DNA of 64,000 bases, taken from contig NZ_JAESWB010000168.1 in assembly GCF_016765675.1 (NCBI RefSeq), positions 186,001 through 250,000 of the forward strand, given 5' to 3'. Position numbers and translations under genes: made by a program. Position 1 is the first letter of the stretch. Each line of letters begins with the position of its first letter. This document shows, in pieces, positions 1 to 8,281 of this stretch. The notes beneath the pieces were generated by a model. That model saw nothing but the letters and a program-made list of their open reading frames with translations. It was not told the origin of the DNA and did not search any database. Origin of the DNA: Neobacillus paridis. GTDB taxonomy: Bacteria > Bacillota > Bacilli > Bacillales > Cytobacillaceae.

Positions 1-1
1 A

Positions 2-52
2 GCTAAGGAGCAGCAAAATAGAATGAAGCGGGAGATCATTTTGATGATATAA
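2..52 (+). CDS. possible 3' tail of an upstream gene (partial)
   Basis: Frame 2 is open from the window edge to a TAA at 50-52 and is followed at once by a terminator-like hairpin, as expected for the last 16 codons of a gene that begins outside the window. The other two forward frames hold stops within this stretch. The product cannot be recognised from so few residues; in B. subtilis the gene before yktC is, from memory, a yktB-type gene. Confidence 0.35.
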   Translation, partial: AKEQQNRMKREIILMI

Positions 53-90
53 ACGAACTCCATTAAATGAGGGGGAGTTCGTTTATTATT
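51..90 (+). terminator. Rho-independent terminator
   Basis: Inverted repeat AAACGAACTCC (51-61) / GGAGTTCGTTT (74-84), followed by a T-rich stretch. It would end the transcript entering from the left and isolates the inositol-phosphatase gene. Confidence 0.65.
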
Positions 91-241
91 GACGCTTGGG
101 CCGCCTGTTTCGTGTGAAAAAAAACGAGAAAAAATTTGCTGTCAGCTTTATTTTTGATTAAGCTATAAGTATGTATTATTTGCAGGGCCTCAAATTACAT
201 AGATGGAAAAAGTCAGGAAAATTTTCATTGGAGGATCATTT

Positions 242-1039
242 ATGAATTGGGAAGAAGTTTATACTAGCGCAAAGCAATGGGTAATCGAAGCTGGCGAGAT
301 CATTCGTGCCTCTTTTAAACGGACTTTAACGATTCGGACAAAATCAAATCCTAATGATTTGGTAACAGATATCGACCAACAAATAGAGCAATTTTTCATC
401 AGCAAAATAAGAGAGAGATATCCTGAACATAAAATAATGGGCGAAGAAGGATTTGCTGACAGGATCGAACAATTGGATGGAATTGTTTGGCTAATTGATC
501 CGATCGATGGGACAATGAATTTTATCCATCAGCAACGGAACTTTGCCATCTCAATTGGAATATATGAACACGGTATTGGGAAGGTAGGAATCATCTACGA
601 TGTTGTCCACGATGAATTATATCATGCGGTTCGCGGAAATGGTGCCTATTTAAATGATCAGCCTCTTCAGCCTTTAAAGGAACGAGCGGTGAAGGAATCG
701 ATTATTGCTCTAAATGCCACGTGGGTGATGGAGAATCATCGGATTAATCATCAGCTATTAATTCCGCTCGTAAGGGATGCACGGGGAACAAGGTCTTATG
801 GTTCAGCAGCCCTTGAGTTGGTTTATGTTGCGACTGGTAGAGTGGATGCCTATCTCTCGATGCGGTTATCGCCTTGGGATGTTGCAGCGGGAGCAGTACT
901 GGTAGAAGAACTCGGAGGAGTGGTCACAAATTTAAAGGGAGAAAAATTGGATTTTATTTCAAGGAATTCTCTTTTTGCAGCTAAACCGGGATTGCATCAA
1001 GTGATTTTAGAAAAATATTTAAAAAAAGGGAATTGGTAA
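242..1039 (+). CDS. yktC: inositol monophosphatase family protein (SuhB/YktC type)
   Basis: Mg2+-dependent phosphatase of the inositol monophosphatase fold, expected to remove phosphate from inositol-1-phosphate or a related sugar phosphate in the cytosol. Family metal-binding motifs are visible: GEEG at residues 67-70, DPIDGT at 86-91, and SPWD with the distal Asp at 213. I start at ATG 242, which has GGAGG at 230-234; an in-frame ATG at 203 adds 13 residues but has no good ribosome binding site. The 265-residue length is normal for the family. It stands alone between two hairpin terminators. The true substrate cannot be read from sequence. Confidence 0.93.
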   Translation: MNWEEVYTSAKQWVIEAGEIIRASFKRTLTIRTKSNPNDLVTDIDQQIEQFFISKIRERYPEHKIMGEEGFADRIEQLDGIVWLIDPIDGTMNFIHQQRNFAISIGIYEHGIGKVGIIYDVVHDELYHAVRGNGAYLNDQPLQPLKERAVKESIIALNATWVMENHRINHQLLIPLVRDARGTRSYGSAALELVYVATGRVDAYLSMRLSPWDVAAGAVLVEELGGVVTNLKGEKLDFISRNSLFAAKPGLHQVILEKYLKKGNW

Positions 1040-1068
1040 AAAGAAGCCTTGAATTTTAGGCTTCTTTT
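1039..1068. terminator. bidirectional terminator between yktC and ylaF
   Basis: Perfect stem AAAAGAAGCCT (1039-1049) / AGGCTTCTTTT (1058-1068) between convergent genes, with A-run and T-run on its two sides. Its right arm also encodes the last codons of the reverse gene ylaF. Confidence 0.85.
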
Positions 1069-1253
1069 TCCAATTCCCCATTTTCCCGCATCCTTTTTTT
1101 GGTTTTAAAGCCCATTCCCATAATAAAAATAACTGCTACAATACAGCTGATGACTCCGATAAGACTTTTTTCTGCAATCGCAATCCCAATCCCGATAATG
1201 CTGGCCGCTGCAAGAATTGCATAAAATAGTAATGGCCATTTTACACGCTTCAT
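1056..1253 (-). CDS. ylaF: YlaF-like small membrane protein
   Basis: Protein of 65 residues with two predicted membrane helices (about residues 6-25 and 30-48) and a basic, charged C-terminus (KTKKRMRENGE). It matches the YlaF family (DUF5325, from memory), which has no established function. ATG start preceded by AAGGAG on the reverse strand. It is divergent from typA, the same arrangement as I recall in B. subtilis, and shares a bidirectional terminator with yktC. Assignment rests on size, topology and position. Confidence 0.8.
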   Translation of the reverse strand: MKRVKWPLLFYAILAAASIIGIGIAIAEKSLIGVISCIVAVIFIMGMGFKTKKRMRENGELEKEA

Positions 1254-1325
1254 TTTATGTTTACTCCTTATTTTGCTTTTTGCTTTTTATTTTACATAAA
1301 AATTTTTTTATTTTCCACTATTATG

Positions 1326-1334
1326 TGGTATAAT
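1326..1334 (+). promoter_or_regulatory. extended -10 promoter of typA
   Basis: TGGTATAAT at 1326-1334 is a consensus sigma-A extended -10 (TG, one base, TATAAT). The region 17 bp upstream is T-rich and has no good -35, as is common for extended -10 promoters. Transcription would begin near 1341, about 57 bases before the typA start. Confidence 0.65.
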
Positions 1335-1397
1335 GTTTCAGTTGTGCATGAAACTAAGCTAACTGACAAGTTTTTTATAAATAGGAGTGGAACATCG

Positions 1398-3236
1398 TTG
1401 AAAATTAGAGAAGATATTCGGAATATAGCGATTATTGCTCACGTTGACCATGGAAAAACAACTTTAGTCGATCAATTGTTAAGACAATCAGGGATATTTC
1501 GATCGAATGAACATGTAGAAGAACGTGCAATGGATTCGAATGATTTGGAAAGAGAACGCGGGATTACCATTCTAGCAAAAAATACCGCAATTCAATATAA
1601 AAATACACGGATTAATATCCTTGACACACCTGGACACGCCGATTTTGGCGGCGAGGTTGAGAGGATTATGAAAATGGTCGATGGTGTTTTATTGGTGGTG
1701 GATGCCTATGAAGGCTGTATGCCACAGACCCGGTTTGTTCTTAAAAAGGCATTGGAGCAAAATCTAACTCCAATTGTCGTCGTAAATAAAATCGACCGTG
1801 AATTTGCCCGTCCTGCTGAAGTAATCGATGAGGTTATCGATTTATTTATTGAACTTGATGCGACAGAAGAACAATTGGAGTTCCCGGTTATCTACGCATC
1901 TGCCATTAATGGAACGGCCAGCCTTAATCCGGATAAACAAGATGAAAACATGCAGGTATTGTATGAGGCTATCATTGAGCATATCCCGGCACCGGTGGAT
2001 AATAGCGATGAACCGTTGCAATTCCAAGTGGCTCTACTTGATTATAATGAGTATGTCGGCAGAATCGGCATTGGCCGGGTTTTCCGCGGAACCATGCATG
2101 TTGGCCAGCAGGTAGCTTTAATGAAATTGGATGGATCCGTTAAACCATTCAGAGTGACAAAGATACTTGGATTCTTTGGGTTAAAGCGCCAAGAAGTACA
2201 GGAAGCAAAAGCTGGAGATTTGGTGGCTGTTTCTGGGATGGAGGATATTAATGTCGGCGAAACCGTCTGCCCGTTTGAACATCAAGAAGCATTGCCAATT
2301 TTGAGAATTGATGAACCAACATTGCAAATGACTTTTGCCGTAAATAATAGTCCCTTTGCCGGCCGTGAAGGAAAATTTGTGACGGCGAGAAAAATTGAAG
2401 AGCGACTGCAAGAACAGTTACACACAGATGTAAGTTTGCGCGTTGAAAATACGGATTCACCTGATGCCTGGATTGTTTCTGGACGTGGGGAACTGCATCT
2501 ATCTATTTTAATTGAAAATATGCGTCGTGAAGGCTTTGAATTGCAAGTCTCAAAACCAGAGGTAATTGTTAAGGAAATTGATGGTGTCCGCTGTGAGCCT
2601 GTCGAAAGAGTCCAAATTGACGTTCCGGAGGAGCATACCGGAGCTGTCATGGAATCGATTGGTGCCCGGAAAGGGGAACTATTGGACATGGTGAATAACG
2701 GTAATGGCCAAGTTAGGTTAATCTTTAATGTCCCGGCAAGAGGTTTAATTGGATACACGACTGAATTTTTAACACTCACCCGCGGCTACGGAATTATTAA
2801 TCATACCTTTGACAGCTATCAGCCGATGTTATCCGGCCAAGTCGGCGGCAGACGCAATGGCGTGCTTGTTTCAATGGAAACCGGAAAAGCCTCCACTTAT
2901 GGTATAATGCAGGTTGAAGACCGTGGTACCATTTTTGTTGAACCAGGAACGGAAATCTATGAAGGGATGATTGTAGGTGAGAACACGAGGGAAAACGATA
3001 TTAGTGTTAATATTACCAAGGTGAAGCATGCCACTAACGTCCGCTCTGCCACCAAAGATCAAACGGCTGTCATTAAAAAGCCAAGGATTATGACACTTGA
3101 GGAATCATTGGAGTATTTAAATGATGATGAGTATTGTGAAGTAACACCAAAATCCATTCGTTTAAGAAAGAAAATTTTGGACAAAAGTGAACGTGAAAAA
3201 TTGGCCAGAAAGAAAAAATATGCTGAAATGAGCTAA
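1398..3236 (+). CDS. typA: translational GTPase TypA/BipA
   Basis: Ribosome-associated GTPase related to EF-G, implicated in 50S subunit biogenesis at low temperature and in stress adaptation. GTPase motifs: AHVDHGKTT at residues 14-22, RGIT at 54-57, DTPGH at 76-80 and NKID at 130-133, followed by EF-G-like domains and the BipA-specific C-terminus. I choose TTG 1398, preceded by AGGAGTGG, giving 612 residues, the usual family length. The open frame runs 47 codons further upstream, but that part crosses the promoter and reads as hydrophobic non-protein sequence. Monocistronic-looking or leading into ylaH. Confidence 0.97.
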   Translation: MKIREDIRNIAIIAHVDHGKTTLVDQLLRQSGIFRSNEHVEERAMDSNDLERERGITILAKNTAIQYKNTRINILDTPGHADFGGEVERIMKMVDGVLLVVDAYEGCMPQTRFVLKKALEQNLTPIVVVNKIDREFARPAEVIDEVIDLFIELDATEEQLEFPVIYASAINGTASLNPDKQDENMQVLYEAIIEHIPAPVDNSDEPLQFQVALLDYNEYVGRIGIGRVFRGTMHVGQQVALMKLDGSVKPFRVTKILGFFGLKRQEVQEAKAGDLVAVSGMEDINVGETVCPFEHQEALPILRIDEPTLQMTFAVNNSPFAGREGKFVTARKIEERLQEQLHTDVSLRVENTDSPDAWIVSGRGELHLSILIENMRREGFELQVSKPEVIVKEIDGVRCEPVERVQIDVPEEHTGAVMESIGARKGELLDMVNNGNGQVRLIFNVPARGLIGYTTEFLTLTRGYGIINHTFDSYQPMLSGQVGGRRNGVLVSMETGKASTYGIMQVEDRGTIFVEPGTEIYEGMIVGENTRENDISVNITKVKHATNVRSATKDQTAVIKKPRIMTLEESLEYLNDDEYCEVTPKSIRLRKKILDKSEREKLARKKKYAEMS

Positions 3237-3257
3237 TTAATTAAGGGGTTGCACGCT

Positions 3258-3599
3258 GTGGATGAATTAAAGTCCTTCTCTCCAAGCCTGAGATTTTTCA
3301 TCGAGCTTGTTGCCGGTAATTCACCTGTAACAAAAAGTGATATTGAAACGGGGGTATTGTTACAATACTTCTTTATTGTCATTTTATCGGTTATCGTCTA
3401 TCGCTTAGGGTTTGCCAAAAAATTACCGATCTTAAAAAATATCATTATCTACACTTGCCTGGTCGTTGGCTGTTTGGTGTTGTTATTTTTCTCCTATGCC
3501 TTGCCAATTGCGGAAGGTTTGTTAGTGGCAGCGGTGATATTAATTATTTACCGGATTCGCCGTCACCAATCGGAAAAACAACAGACTGAGGCAAAGTAA
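3258..3599 (+). CDS. ylaH: YlaH-like membrane protein
   Basis: 113-residue protein with three predicted membrane helices (approximately residues 30-47, 57-75 and 78-97) and a basic, Gln-rich cytosolic tail. Corresponds to YlaH by position directly after typA and by topology; function unknown. GTG 3258 is preferred because AAGGGG at 3243-3248 is 9 bases upstream; a TTG at 3249 would sit directly on that site. It lies 21 bases after typA and 15 bases before the next gene, so it is probably co-transcribed with both. Confidence 0.8.
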   Translation: MDELKSFSPSLRFFIELVAGNSPVTKSDIETGVLLQYFFIVILSVIVYRLGFAKKLPILKNIIIYTCLVVGCLVLLFFSYALPIAEGLLVAAVILIIYRIRRHQSEKQQTEAK

Positions 3600-3614
3600 C
3601 GGAGGAAATGGGAA

Positions 3615-3908
3615 ATGAGATCAGTACAGGATGTTTTGTATAATTGGCTAACCATTAAAGTGGTTTGTGATGCTCGTCCGGACGATACTGCTGCCCAGGA
3701 AACAAAGAGTCACTTTGATGAGATATTAGCATCGGAATATAAAGTCAGCCATATTGAAGTAACGAAAGATGATGTGATGTACTTTATCACATACGAACTG
3801 GAAAACGAAAGTAAAAAAACGCGGTTTCCCCGGGAGTTAATTGAAATTATGCTGAACCAAATTAATCATGAGCCCGAGAAATATGCGAACTACCCAATTG
3901 AGGAATAA
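3615..3908 (+). CDS. conserved hypothetical protein, 97 residues
   Basis: Soluble, acidic protein of 97 residues with no signal peptide or membrane helix. The sequence suggests alternating strands and helices (for example VSHIEVTKDDVMYFITYE). I do not recognise a functional domain. GGAGG at 3601-3605 and a 9-base spacer support the ATG. It overlaps no other gene and ends at a strong terminator, so it looks like the last gene of the typA-ylaH unit. I recall similar short proteins at this place in other Bacillaceae, but cannot verify this. Confidence 0.75.
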   Translation: MRSVQDVLYNWLTIKVVCDARPDDTAAQETKSHFDEILASEYKVSHIEVTKDDVMYFITYELENESKKTRFPRELIEIMLNQINHEPEKYANYPIEE

Positions 3909-3946
3909 AAAACCTCAAGCTCCTGCAGTGGGAGCTTGGGGTTTTT
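3909..3946 (+). terminator. Rho-independent terminator
   Basis: Long stem AAAACCTCAAGCTCC (3909-3923) / GGAGCTTGGGGTTTT (3931-3945) with a T-run, just after the 97-residue gene. It ends the typA-ylaH unit. Confidence 0.9.
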
Positions 3947-3981
3947 GCATAATAAGAATTTATCTTGTCCAACTTTGAGAA

Positions 3982-4013
3982 TTGTCTAGCTCCAGCGCGC
4001 TTCCGCATTTCTA
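3982..4013. repeat. dispersed intergenic repeat family 1, minimal copy
   Basis: The left end TTGTCTAGCTCCAGCGC is joined directly to a right end GCGCTTCCGC...TTTCT, with none of the internal blocks seen in the copies at 4860, 20607 and 34936. Lies immediately past the ylaI stop codon (reverse strand). Confidence 0.65.
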
Positions 4014-4014
4014 T

Positions 4015-4215
4015 TCACCATTCATCTTTATCAGGCCGGGAACGGTAAAAACGGAAATTTCCTGTTTCCAGTCTGGCATTCGTTTTCTCGCTGATCCGGT
4101 CATGACAATCTTTACACATATATGTATGTATGGGTCGGTTACGAAGCCGTTTCGCCATCAGCGATTCGTCATCAATTGTTTCGATTTTATCACAAATTAC
4201 GCATTTTACTCGCAT
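4015..4215 (-). CDS. ylaI: YlaI-like zinc-ribbon small protein
   Basis: 66-residue basic protein with two CxxC pairs, CVIC at residues 5-8 and CKDC near 33-36, arranged as a zinc ribbon. It matches YlaI (DUF2197, from memory), whose role is unknown. I start at ATG 4215, which has AGAGGTG six bases upstream; the longer reading begins at a GTG that overlaps this site. A forward open frame of 78 codons on the other strand is an antisense shadow. Flanked downstream by a repeat element. Confidence 0.85.
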   Translation of the reverse strand: MRVKCVICDKIETIDDESLMAKRLRNRPIHTYMCKDCHDRISEKTNARLETGNFRFYRSRPDKDEW

Positions 4216-4383
4216 TAGCGGCACCTCTTTGAAAAATTTGCTTAAAGGAATATCTATAATATATCATGGGAACACGGGCAATGGTAACTTCATTTGTTTA
4301 AGTTGCTGAAAAAACGCCATAGTAGTAATATGAGTATAACTGTTTTAAACAGAAAGAAGAACAGGAAAAGGGAGTAATTTCAA

Positions 4384-4839
4384 ATGGTTAACCAAGTAGA
4401 GCCAAGGCTGATCAAGCCTTTGTTTGATGAATTACAAAAAGAAAAATTCGTAACATTAGCAACGATTGATCACGAAACAGGGGGACCTAATGTTCGTGCC
4501 ATATCCTGGGTATTAGCAAAAAATGACTGCATTATTTATTTTGCGGTAGATAATCGTTCGAAAATTTTAGAAAATATATCCAGAAACAATCAAGTCGTTA
4601 TTAATTTGATCGCAAATGAATCAGTATATTCGATTCAAGGAGTTGCAGCCATTAAAGTTGACAGGCTGCCGGATGTTCCGTTAAAACTTGCCCTAGTGGA
4701 AGTTTCCATAAACGAAGTAAGAGATGTCATGTTTTATGGCTCCAAAATTATTTCGGAAGTCCAATATGATAAAACGTATGATAAAAAAGCCGCAGAACGG
4801 TTAGATCGGCAAGTCATGGAAGCAATGAAAAAAGCTTAG
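4384..4839 (+). CDS. pyridoxamine 5'-phosphate oxidase-like flavin-binding protein
   Basis: 151-residue protein resembling the FMN-binding split-barrel (PNPOx-like) family: N-terminal helix followed by KFVTLATID...PNVRAISW and then YFAVDNRSKILENI, the usual strand pattern of these small barrels. Likely a flavin- or F420-type reductase or a flavin carrier, but the substrate is not predictable. ATG start follows a GGGAG site. Stands alone, ending in a terminator whose left arm includes the stop codon. Residues 110-151 are helical and charged, possibly a dimer arm. Confidence 0.8.
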   Translation: MVNQVEPRLIKPLFDELQKEKFVTLATIDHETGGPNVRAISWVLAKNDCIIYFAVDNRSKILENISRNNQVVINLIANESVYSIQGVAAIKVDRLPDVPLKLALVEVSINEVRDVMFYGSKIISEVQYDKTYDKKAAERLDRQVMEAMKKA

Positions 4840-4859
4840 TACACAAACTAAGCTTTTTA
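4828..4859 (+). terminator. Rho-independent terminator
   Basis: Stem AAAAGCTTAGT / ACTAAGCTTTTT (right arm 4847-4858); the stop codon 4837-4839 lies within the left arm. Confidence 0.8.
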
Positions 4860-4971
4860 TTGTCTAGCCCCTCGAGGTCAAATAACCTTCTCCCCAAAAA
4901 GTCAAAAAGCGGACTTTTAGGGTAGAAGAACATTTGCTTGTCGGGGCTGACCGAGGCGCTTCTGCTTTTCT
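4860..4971. repeat. dispersed intergenic repeat family 1, copy with hairpin block
   Basis: Bases 4861-4950 match 35011-35100 at 85 of 90 positions with no gap. The block folds: AGCCCC pairs with GGGGCT outside, and inside TTCTCCCCAAAAAGTC pairs with GACTTTTAGGGTAGAA. Ends in GAGGCGCTTCTGCTTTTCTA, the family right end. Located between the PNPOx-like gene and the 3' end of ylaJ. Confidence 0.85.
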
Positions 4972-4973
4972 AA

Positions 4974-5564
4974 TTACTTATAGTAATTTGATTGTCTTTC
5001 TTGTTCTTTTTCCAACTTATTTTCTTCATTGGCAGGAAGTTTTTTGTCAGGTTTGTCCGTTGCTTTTTTTGGATTTGGCGTAATTAAGTCACCGGGTATT
5101 TCCGGCATCAGGCGACCGGCAACATCCGCAAGCTCTTCCATTATACCGCGGATTGGACGCCCGTTTTTTATATCCGTTTGGATTTCTTTCAATCGCTCGG
5201 TAGTATCGGCATCAGCAACAACGATGGCGTTGGCACCGTAGGGATCTTTCCTTAAGCTTTCAGCGACAGAGTATTTTATCGAACCTACTTGTGAACGGTC
5301 AATTTTTGCATTTACATCAATACCTACAATTGCATACCTTCCCAGGACGACGGCTGTTGCATCATTTACATTAGGAATACTTGTCGCCAGTTCCACTAAC
5401 CTTTTGGAAATTTCCTGGCCAGATTTACGGTCAACACTTTCTATATAACTGTTTTTAACATTCACTAATGATGGGTGCTCAGTTTCCGCAATCTGTTGAT
5501 GTCGATCGTTATTACATCCTGAAAGGAAAAAACAGCCAATCATAGCTATTATCCATTTTTTCAC
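4974..5564 (-). CDS. ylaJ: YhcN/YlaJ family sporulation lipoprotein
   Basis: Lipoprotein of 196 residues: short basic N-terminus, hydrophobic stretch and lipobox LSGC, then a conserved YhcN/YlaJ domain (about residues 40-160, with ...RKSGQEISKRLVELA... and DVNAKID) and a Lys/Glu-rich tail. Family members are spore-associated lipoproteins in the forespore inner membrane; function is unclear. GTG 5564 is chosen because GGAGGT lies ten bases upstream; the longer reading starts at a TTG overlapping this site. Divergent from ylaK. A weak forespore-type promoter may precede it. Confidence 0.88.
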   Translation of the reverse strand: MKKWIIAMIGCFFLSGCNNDRHQQIAETEHPSLVNVKNSYIESVDRKSGQEISKRLVELATSIPNVNDATAVVLGRYAIVGIDVNAKIDRSQVGSIKYSVAESLRKDPYGANAIVVADADTTERLKEIQTDIKNGRPIRGIMEELADVAGRLMPEIPGDLITPNPKKATDKPDKKLPANEENKLEKEQERQSNYYK

Positions 5565-5612
5565 CTTAGCACCAACCTCCAACATCTGTAATCAATCGAT
5601 CAAGTTCATTTA

Positions 5613-5639
5613 ATTATTCCCCGCTCACATTTAATGTGC
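5613..5639 (-). promoter_or_regulatory. weak forespore-type promoter candidate for ylaJ
   Basis: On the reverse strand GCACA (5635-5639) is followed after 13 bases by GGGAATAAT (5613-5621). The second block fits the sigma-F/G -10 pattern GGNRANANT, but the -35 has one mismatch and the spacer is short. Confidence 0.3.
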
Positions 5640-5754
5640 GGAATACCTTCTATCTTTATTCCGATAAACATATATTTTTATCAATGTCCTATTAATCAAG
5701 GATCGATTTGTAGCTGGTAACAAGCCTACACCATGTAAAGCAGGAGGCGGCGCT

Positions 5755-7083
5755 TTGAGTAAAATATACGTCTTAGATACAAATGTATTATTACAAGATC
5801 CGTATTCCATTTTTTCCTTTGAAGATAATGAGGTTGTCATCCCAGCAGTAGTCCTGGAGGAAGTGGACTCAAAGAAAAGATACATGGATGAAATAGGGAG
5901 GAATGCCAGGCATGTATCAAGACTAATTGATGGTCTTAGGACCGCTGGTAAGCTTCATGAAAAAATTCCGCTTGAAAATGGCGGCACCGTTAGAATTGAA
6001 CTTAATCACCGTTCGTTTCATGATCTACAAGATATTTTTGTGGAAAAAACAAATGATAACCGGATTCTCGCGGTTGCGAGAAATTTATCTTTGGAGGAGC
6101 AAAAAAAGCCAAATGGAAAGCCTGTCATCCTGGTGAGCAAGGATGCGCTTGTAAGGGTTAAAGCGGATGCACTGGGACTTACAGCGGAAGATTTTTTAAA
6201 TGACCGGGTTGTTGATTTTGAGCAAATCTACACTGGATATCTGATCATATTTATTTCCCTCGAAAAATTAAAAAAATTTTACGAAACAGGGGAAATGCCA
6301 TTATCGGAAATTGCCAGTCATTCCTTTTACCCTCATCAATTTTTAATCATGAAGGATGTGATGGGCAGTTCAGCATCAGCCATCGGTATCGTTGACCATA
6401 GGAACAAAAAGGTAAGAAAACTAGCGCTTAATCAAGAACATATATGGGGAATTCACCCGCGAAATGCCCAGCAAACAATGGCAATCGAATTGTTACTGCG
6501 TAAAGAGATCCCGCTTGTTACTTTAATTGGCAAGGCAGGAACAGGGAAGACCTTACTTGCCCTTGCTGCCGGGTTAATGCAAACAGAGGATTTTCACGAG
6601 TATAAAAAATTATTAGTGGCGAGACCGATCGTCCCGGTTGGTAAGGATTTAGGATTTTTACCCGGTGAGAAACAGGAGAAGCTGAGACCTTGGATGCAGC
6701 CCATCTATGATAACTTGGAATATCTTTTTAATACGAAAAAGCCAGGCGAGCTTGATGCGATTTTGGCGGGGATGGGATCAATTGAAGTCGAAGCGTTAAC
6801 GTATATCCGCGGCAGAAGCCTGCCTAAGCAATTTATCATTATTGATGAAGCGCAAAATCTGACAAAGCATGAGGTAAAAACAATTATCACCAGGGTTGGC
6901 GAGGGGAGTAAGATTGTCTTAATGGGCGACCCCGAACAGATTGATCACCCATATCTTGATGCCTACAACAATGGCTTAACCTATGTAGTTGAAAAATTCA
7001 AGGACCAGTTGATTGCGGGGCATGTAAAGTTAATCAAAGGCGAACGGTCAGGTTTAGCCAGATTAGCAGCAGATTTACTTTGA
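5755..7083 (+). CDS. ylaK: PhoH-family ATPase with N-terminal PIN domain (YlaK)
   Basis: 442 residues: PIN-type nuclease domain at the N-terminus (VLDTNVLLQD, acidic Asp8; further acids in EEVDSKKR) and a PhoH NTPase domain with Walker A GKAGTGKT at 259-266 and Walker B FIIIDEAQN near 363. PIN-PhoH (PhoH2) proteins are predicted, and in mycobacteria shown, to act as ATP-dependent RNA helicase/nucleases; the role in bacilli is not settled. TTG start with AGGAGG eight bases upstream; the length agrees with the family. Monocistronic, divergent from ylaJ. Confidence 0.93.
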   Translation: MSKIYVLDTNVLLQDPYSIFSFEDNEVVIPAVVLEEVDSKKRYMDEIGRNARHVSRLIDGLRTAGKLHEKIPLENGGTVRIELNHRSFHDLQDIFVEKTNDNRILAVARNLSLEEQKKPNGKPVILVSKDALVRVKADALGLTAEDFLNDRVVDFEQIYTGYLIIFISLEKLKKFYETGEMPLSEIASHSFYPHQFLIMKDVMGSSASAIGIVDHRNKKVRKLALNQEHIWGIHPRNAQQTMAIELLLRKEIPLVTLIGKAGTGKTLLALAAGLMQTEDFHEYKKLLVARPIVPVGKDLGFLPGEKQEKLRPWMQPIYDNLEYLFNTKKPGELDAILAGMGSIEVEALTYIRGRSLPKQFIIIDEAQNLTKHEVKTIITRVGEGSKIVLMGDPEQIDHPYLDAYNNGLTYVVEKFKDQLIAGHVKLIKGERSGLARLAADLL

Positions 7084-7086
7084 TTC

Positions 7087-7120
7087 AAAAAAAGAAACGG
7101 GCGCTAAACGCACCCGTTTC
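7087..7120 (-). terminator. terminator of ylaL (reverse)
   Basis: Stem GAAACGGG (7094-7101) / CCCGTTTC (7113-7120) with an A-run at 7087-7093 that reads as a T-run on the reverse strand. It lies directly behind the ylaK stop and probably acts on both transcripts. Confidence 0.75.
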
Positions 7121-7156
7121 GAGTATTTAGCATTTTCGGTCAATTATTAGGCAACC

Positions 7157-7654
7157 TTATTTCACAAGAAAACCGCGAACATTTTTTATCGGGTTCTTTT
7201 GATTGGAACCGTCCCCGTAATAAACATGTACAGGTCCAGTGGAAGTCAATGGTTTACCGTTATCGGAAAATTTCAAAATAACTTCATATGCTTCTTCTAT
7301 TGGAAGTTCCGTTTCCCCATCGTCTGTCATGATCACTAATGCAGTGGCAGTTTCTTCGGGTTCGGCATTTTCCAGAAATGGTTTGAAAAGCATGCCAAAG
7401 GTTCCGGTTAGGACCTTTTCCTTTTCAAATTTCTTTTCTGTCTTTAATGTCGGCGGAAAGACGGCACCTTCCATAATTTCACGATCCCAATGTTTCGAAA
7501 CCGCTTTTGTATATTCTGCTAACGTATCCTTTTCTTCTTCTCCCTTTGTGAAATAAGTAGTTAAATCAATCCGGCGATCGTCAAAAATCCAGGTGCTTGG
7601 ATCAAGCGTAATGGTATATTTTACCTTTCCGGAAATCATCAAAATATCTGCCAT
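7157..7654 (-). CDS. ylaL: YlaL-like conserved protein
   Basis: 165-residue acidic, soluble protein with mixed strand/helix pattern and no signal or membrane segment. By position between ylaK and ylaN and by size I assign it to the YlaL family, of unknown function. ATG 7654 has a strong GGGGGGAT site; a longer reading adds 16 residues without such a site. It is transcribed towards ylaK and has its own terminator. Confidence 0.72.
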   Translation of the reverse strand: MADILMISGKVKYTITLDPSTWIFDDRRIDLTTYFTKGEEEKDTLAEYTKAVSKHWDREIMEGAVFPPTLKTEKKFEKEKVLTGTFGMLFKPFLENAEPEETATALVIMTDDGETELPIEEAYEVILKFSDNGKPLTSTGPVHVYYGDGSNQKNPIKNVRGFLVK

Positions 7655-7824
7655 ATGTATCCCCCCTATTAGATAACCATTATAAGTATAGCTTTTTTTC
7701 AAACAAATTCAAAATCCTGAACTGTTTTCGCTCGGGTAGCCTCATAATTTCTTGCAATTTTCGCTTGTAGACGGTAAAATTTATAGATAAGTTGAATAAT
7801 CGCTCTGAAATGGGGGGATCAATG

Positions 7825-8106
7825 TTGGCGTCTGAAATGATCGTGAATCACCAAGAAAAAGCCTATGCCTTGCTGCAGGCTGACGCTGAGAAAATTTTAA
7901 AGCTTATCAAAGTGCAAATGGACAATCTCACGATGCCTCAATGCCCTCTTTATGAAGAGGTATTGGATACACAAATGTTTGGCTTGTCTCGAGAAATAGA
8001 CTTTGCTGTTCGATTAGGCTTAATAGAAAGTAAGGATGGTAAAGCGATTATCGATACATTAGAAAAGGAATTATCTGCGCTGCACGATGCATTTTTAAAA
8101 AAATAA
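7825..8106 (+). CDS. ylaN: YlaN, iron-linked small protein
   Basis: 93-residue, mostly helical protein nearly identical in my memory to YlaN ([13 protein letters not shown]...). YlaN binds ferrous iron and was reported in Staphylococcus aureus to relieve repression by Fur; in B. subtilis it is needed when iron is scarce. Start: TTG 7825, seven bases after GGGGGG, gives the family N-terminus MASEM; an ATG directly before it would add one residue. Followed by a terminator, then ftsW. Confidence 0.9.
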   Translation: MASEMIVNHQEKAYALLQADAEKILKLIKVQMDNLTMPQCPLYEEVLDTQMFGLSREIDFAVRLGLIESKDGKAIIDTLEKELSALHDAFLKK

Positions 8107-8111
8107 ATAGG

Positions 8112-8157
8112 AAAACTCAAACAATTGTCGAGGAGTTGTTTGAGTTTTTTTATTTTT
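8112..8157 (+). terminator. Rho-independent terminator
   Basis: Stem AAAACTCAAACAA (8112-8124) / TTGTTTGAGTTTT (8136-8148) with a T-run; ends ylaN. Confidence 0.9.
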
Positions 8158-8281
8158 TACTTTACTCTACAGGATAGTCTATATTAAAATGTTGTAACAA
8201 ATCAATTATTAACCAAGCCACAGCGTTCTTTTTCTATTATAATAGAATGGTAAATCAATATTGAAAATGAGGACGTCTTAT

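Noticed and set aside
1257-1397. 47-codon upstream extension of typA
   Set aside because: It would span the extended -10 promoter, and TTG 1398 with AGGAGTGG gives the exact family length.
2282-2779. 165-residue open frame antisense to typA
   Set aside because: Fully inside typA, no start signal, Ser/Pro/Thr-rich shadow composition.
3982-4218. 78-residue forward open frame opposite ylaI
   Set aside because: The reverse-strand frame has two CxxC pairs, a ribosome site and a family match; the forward frame begins in a repeat.
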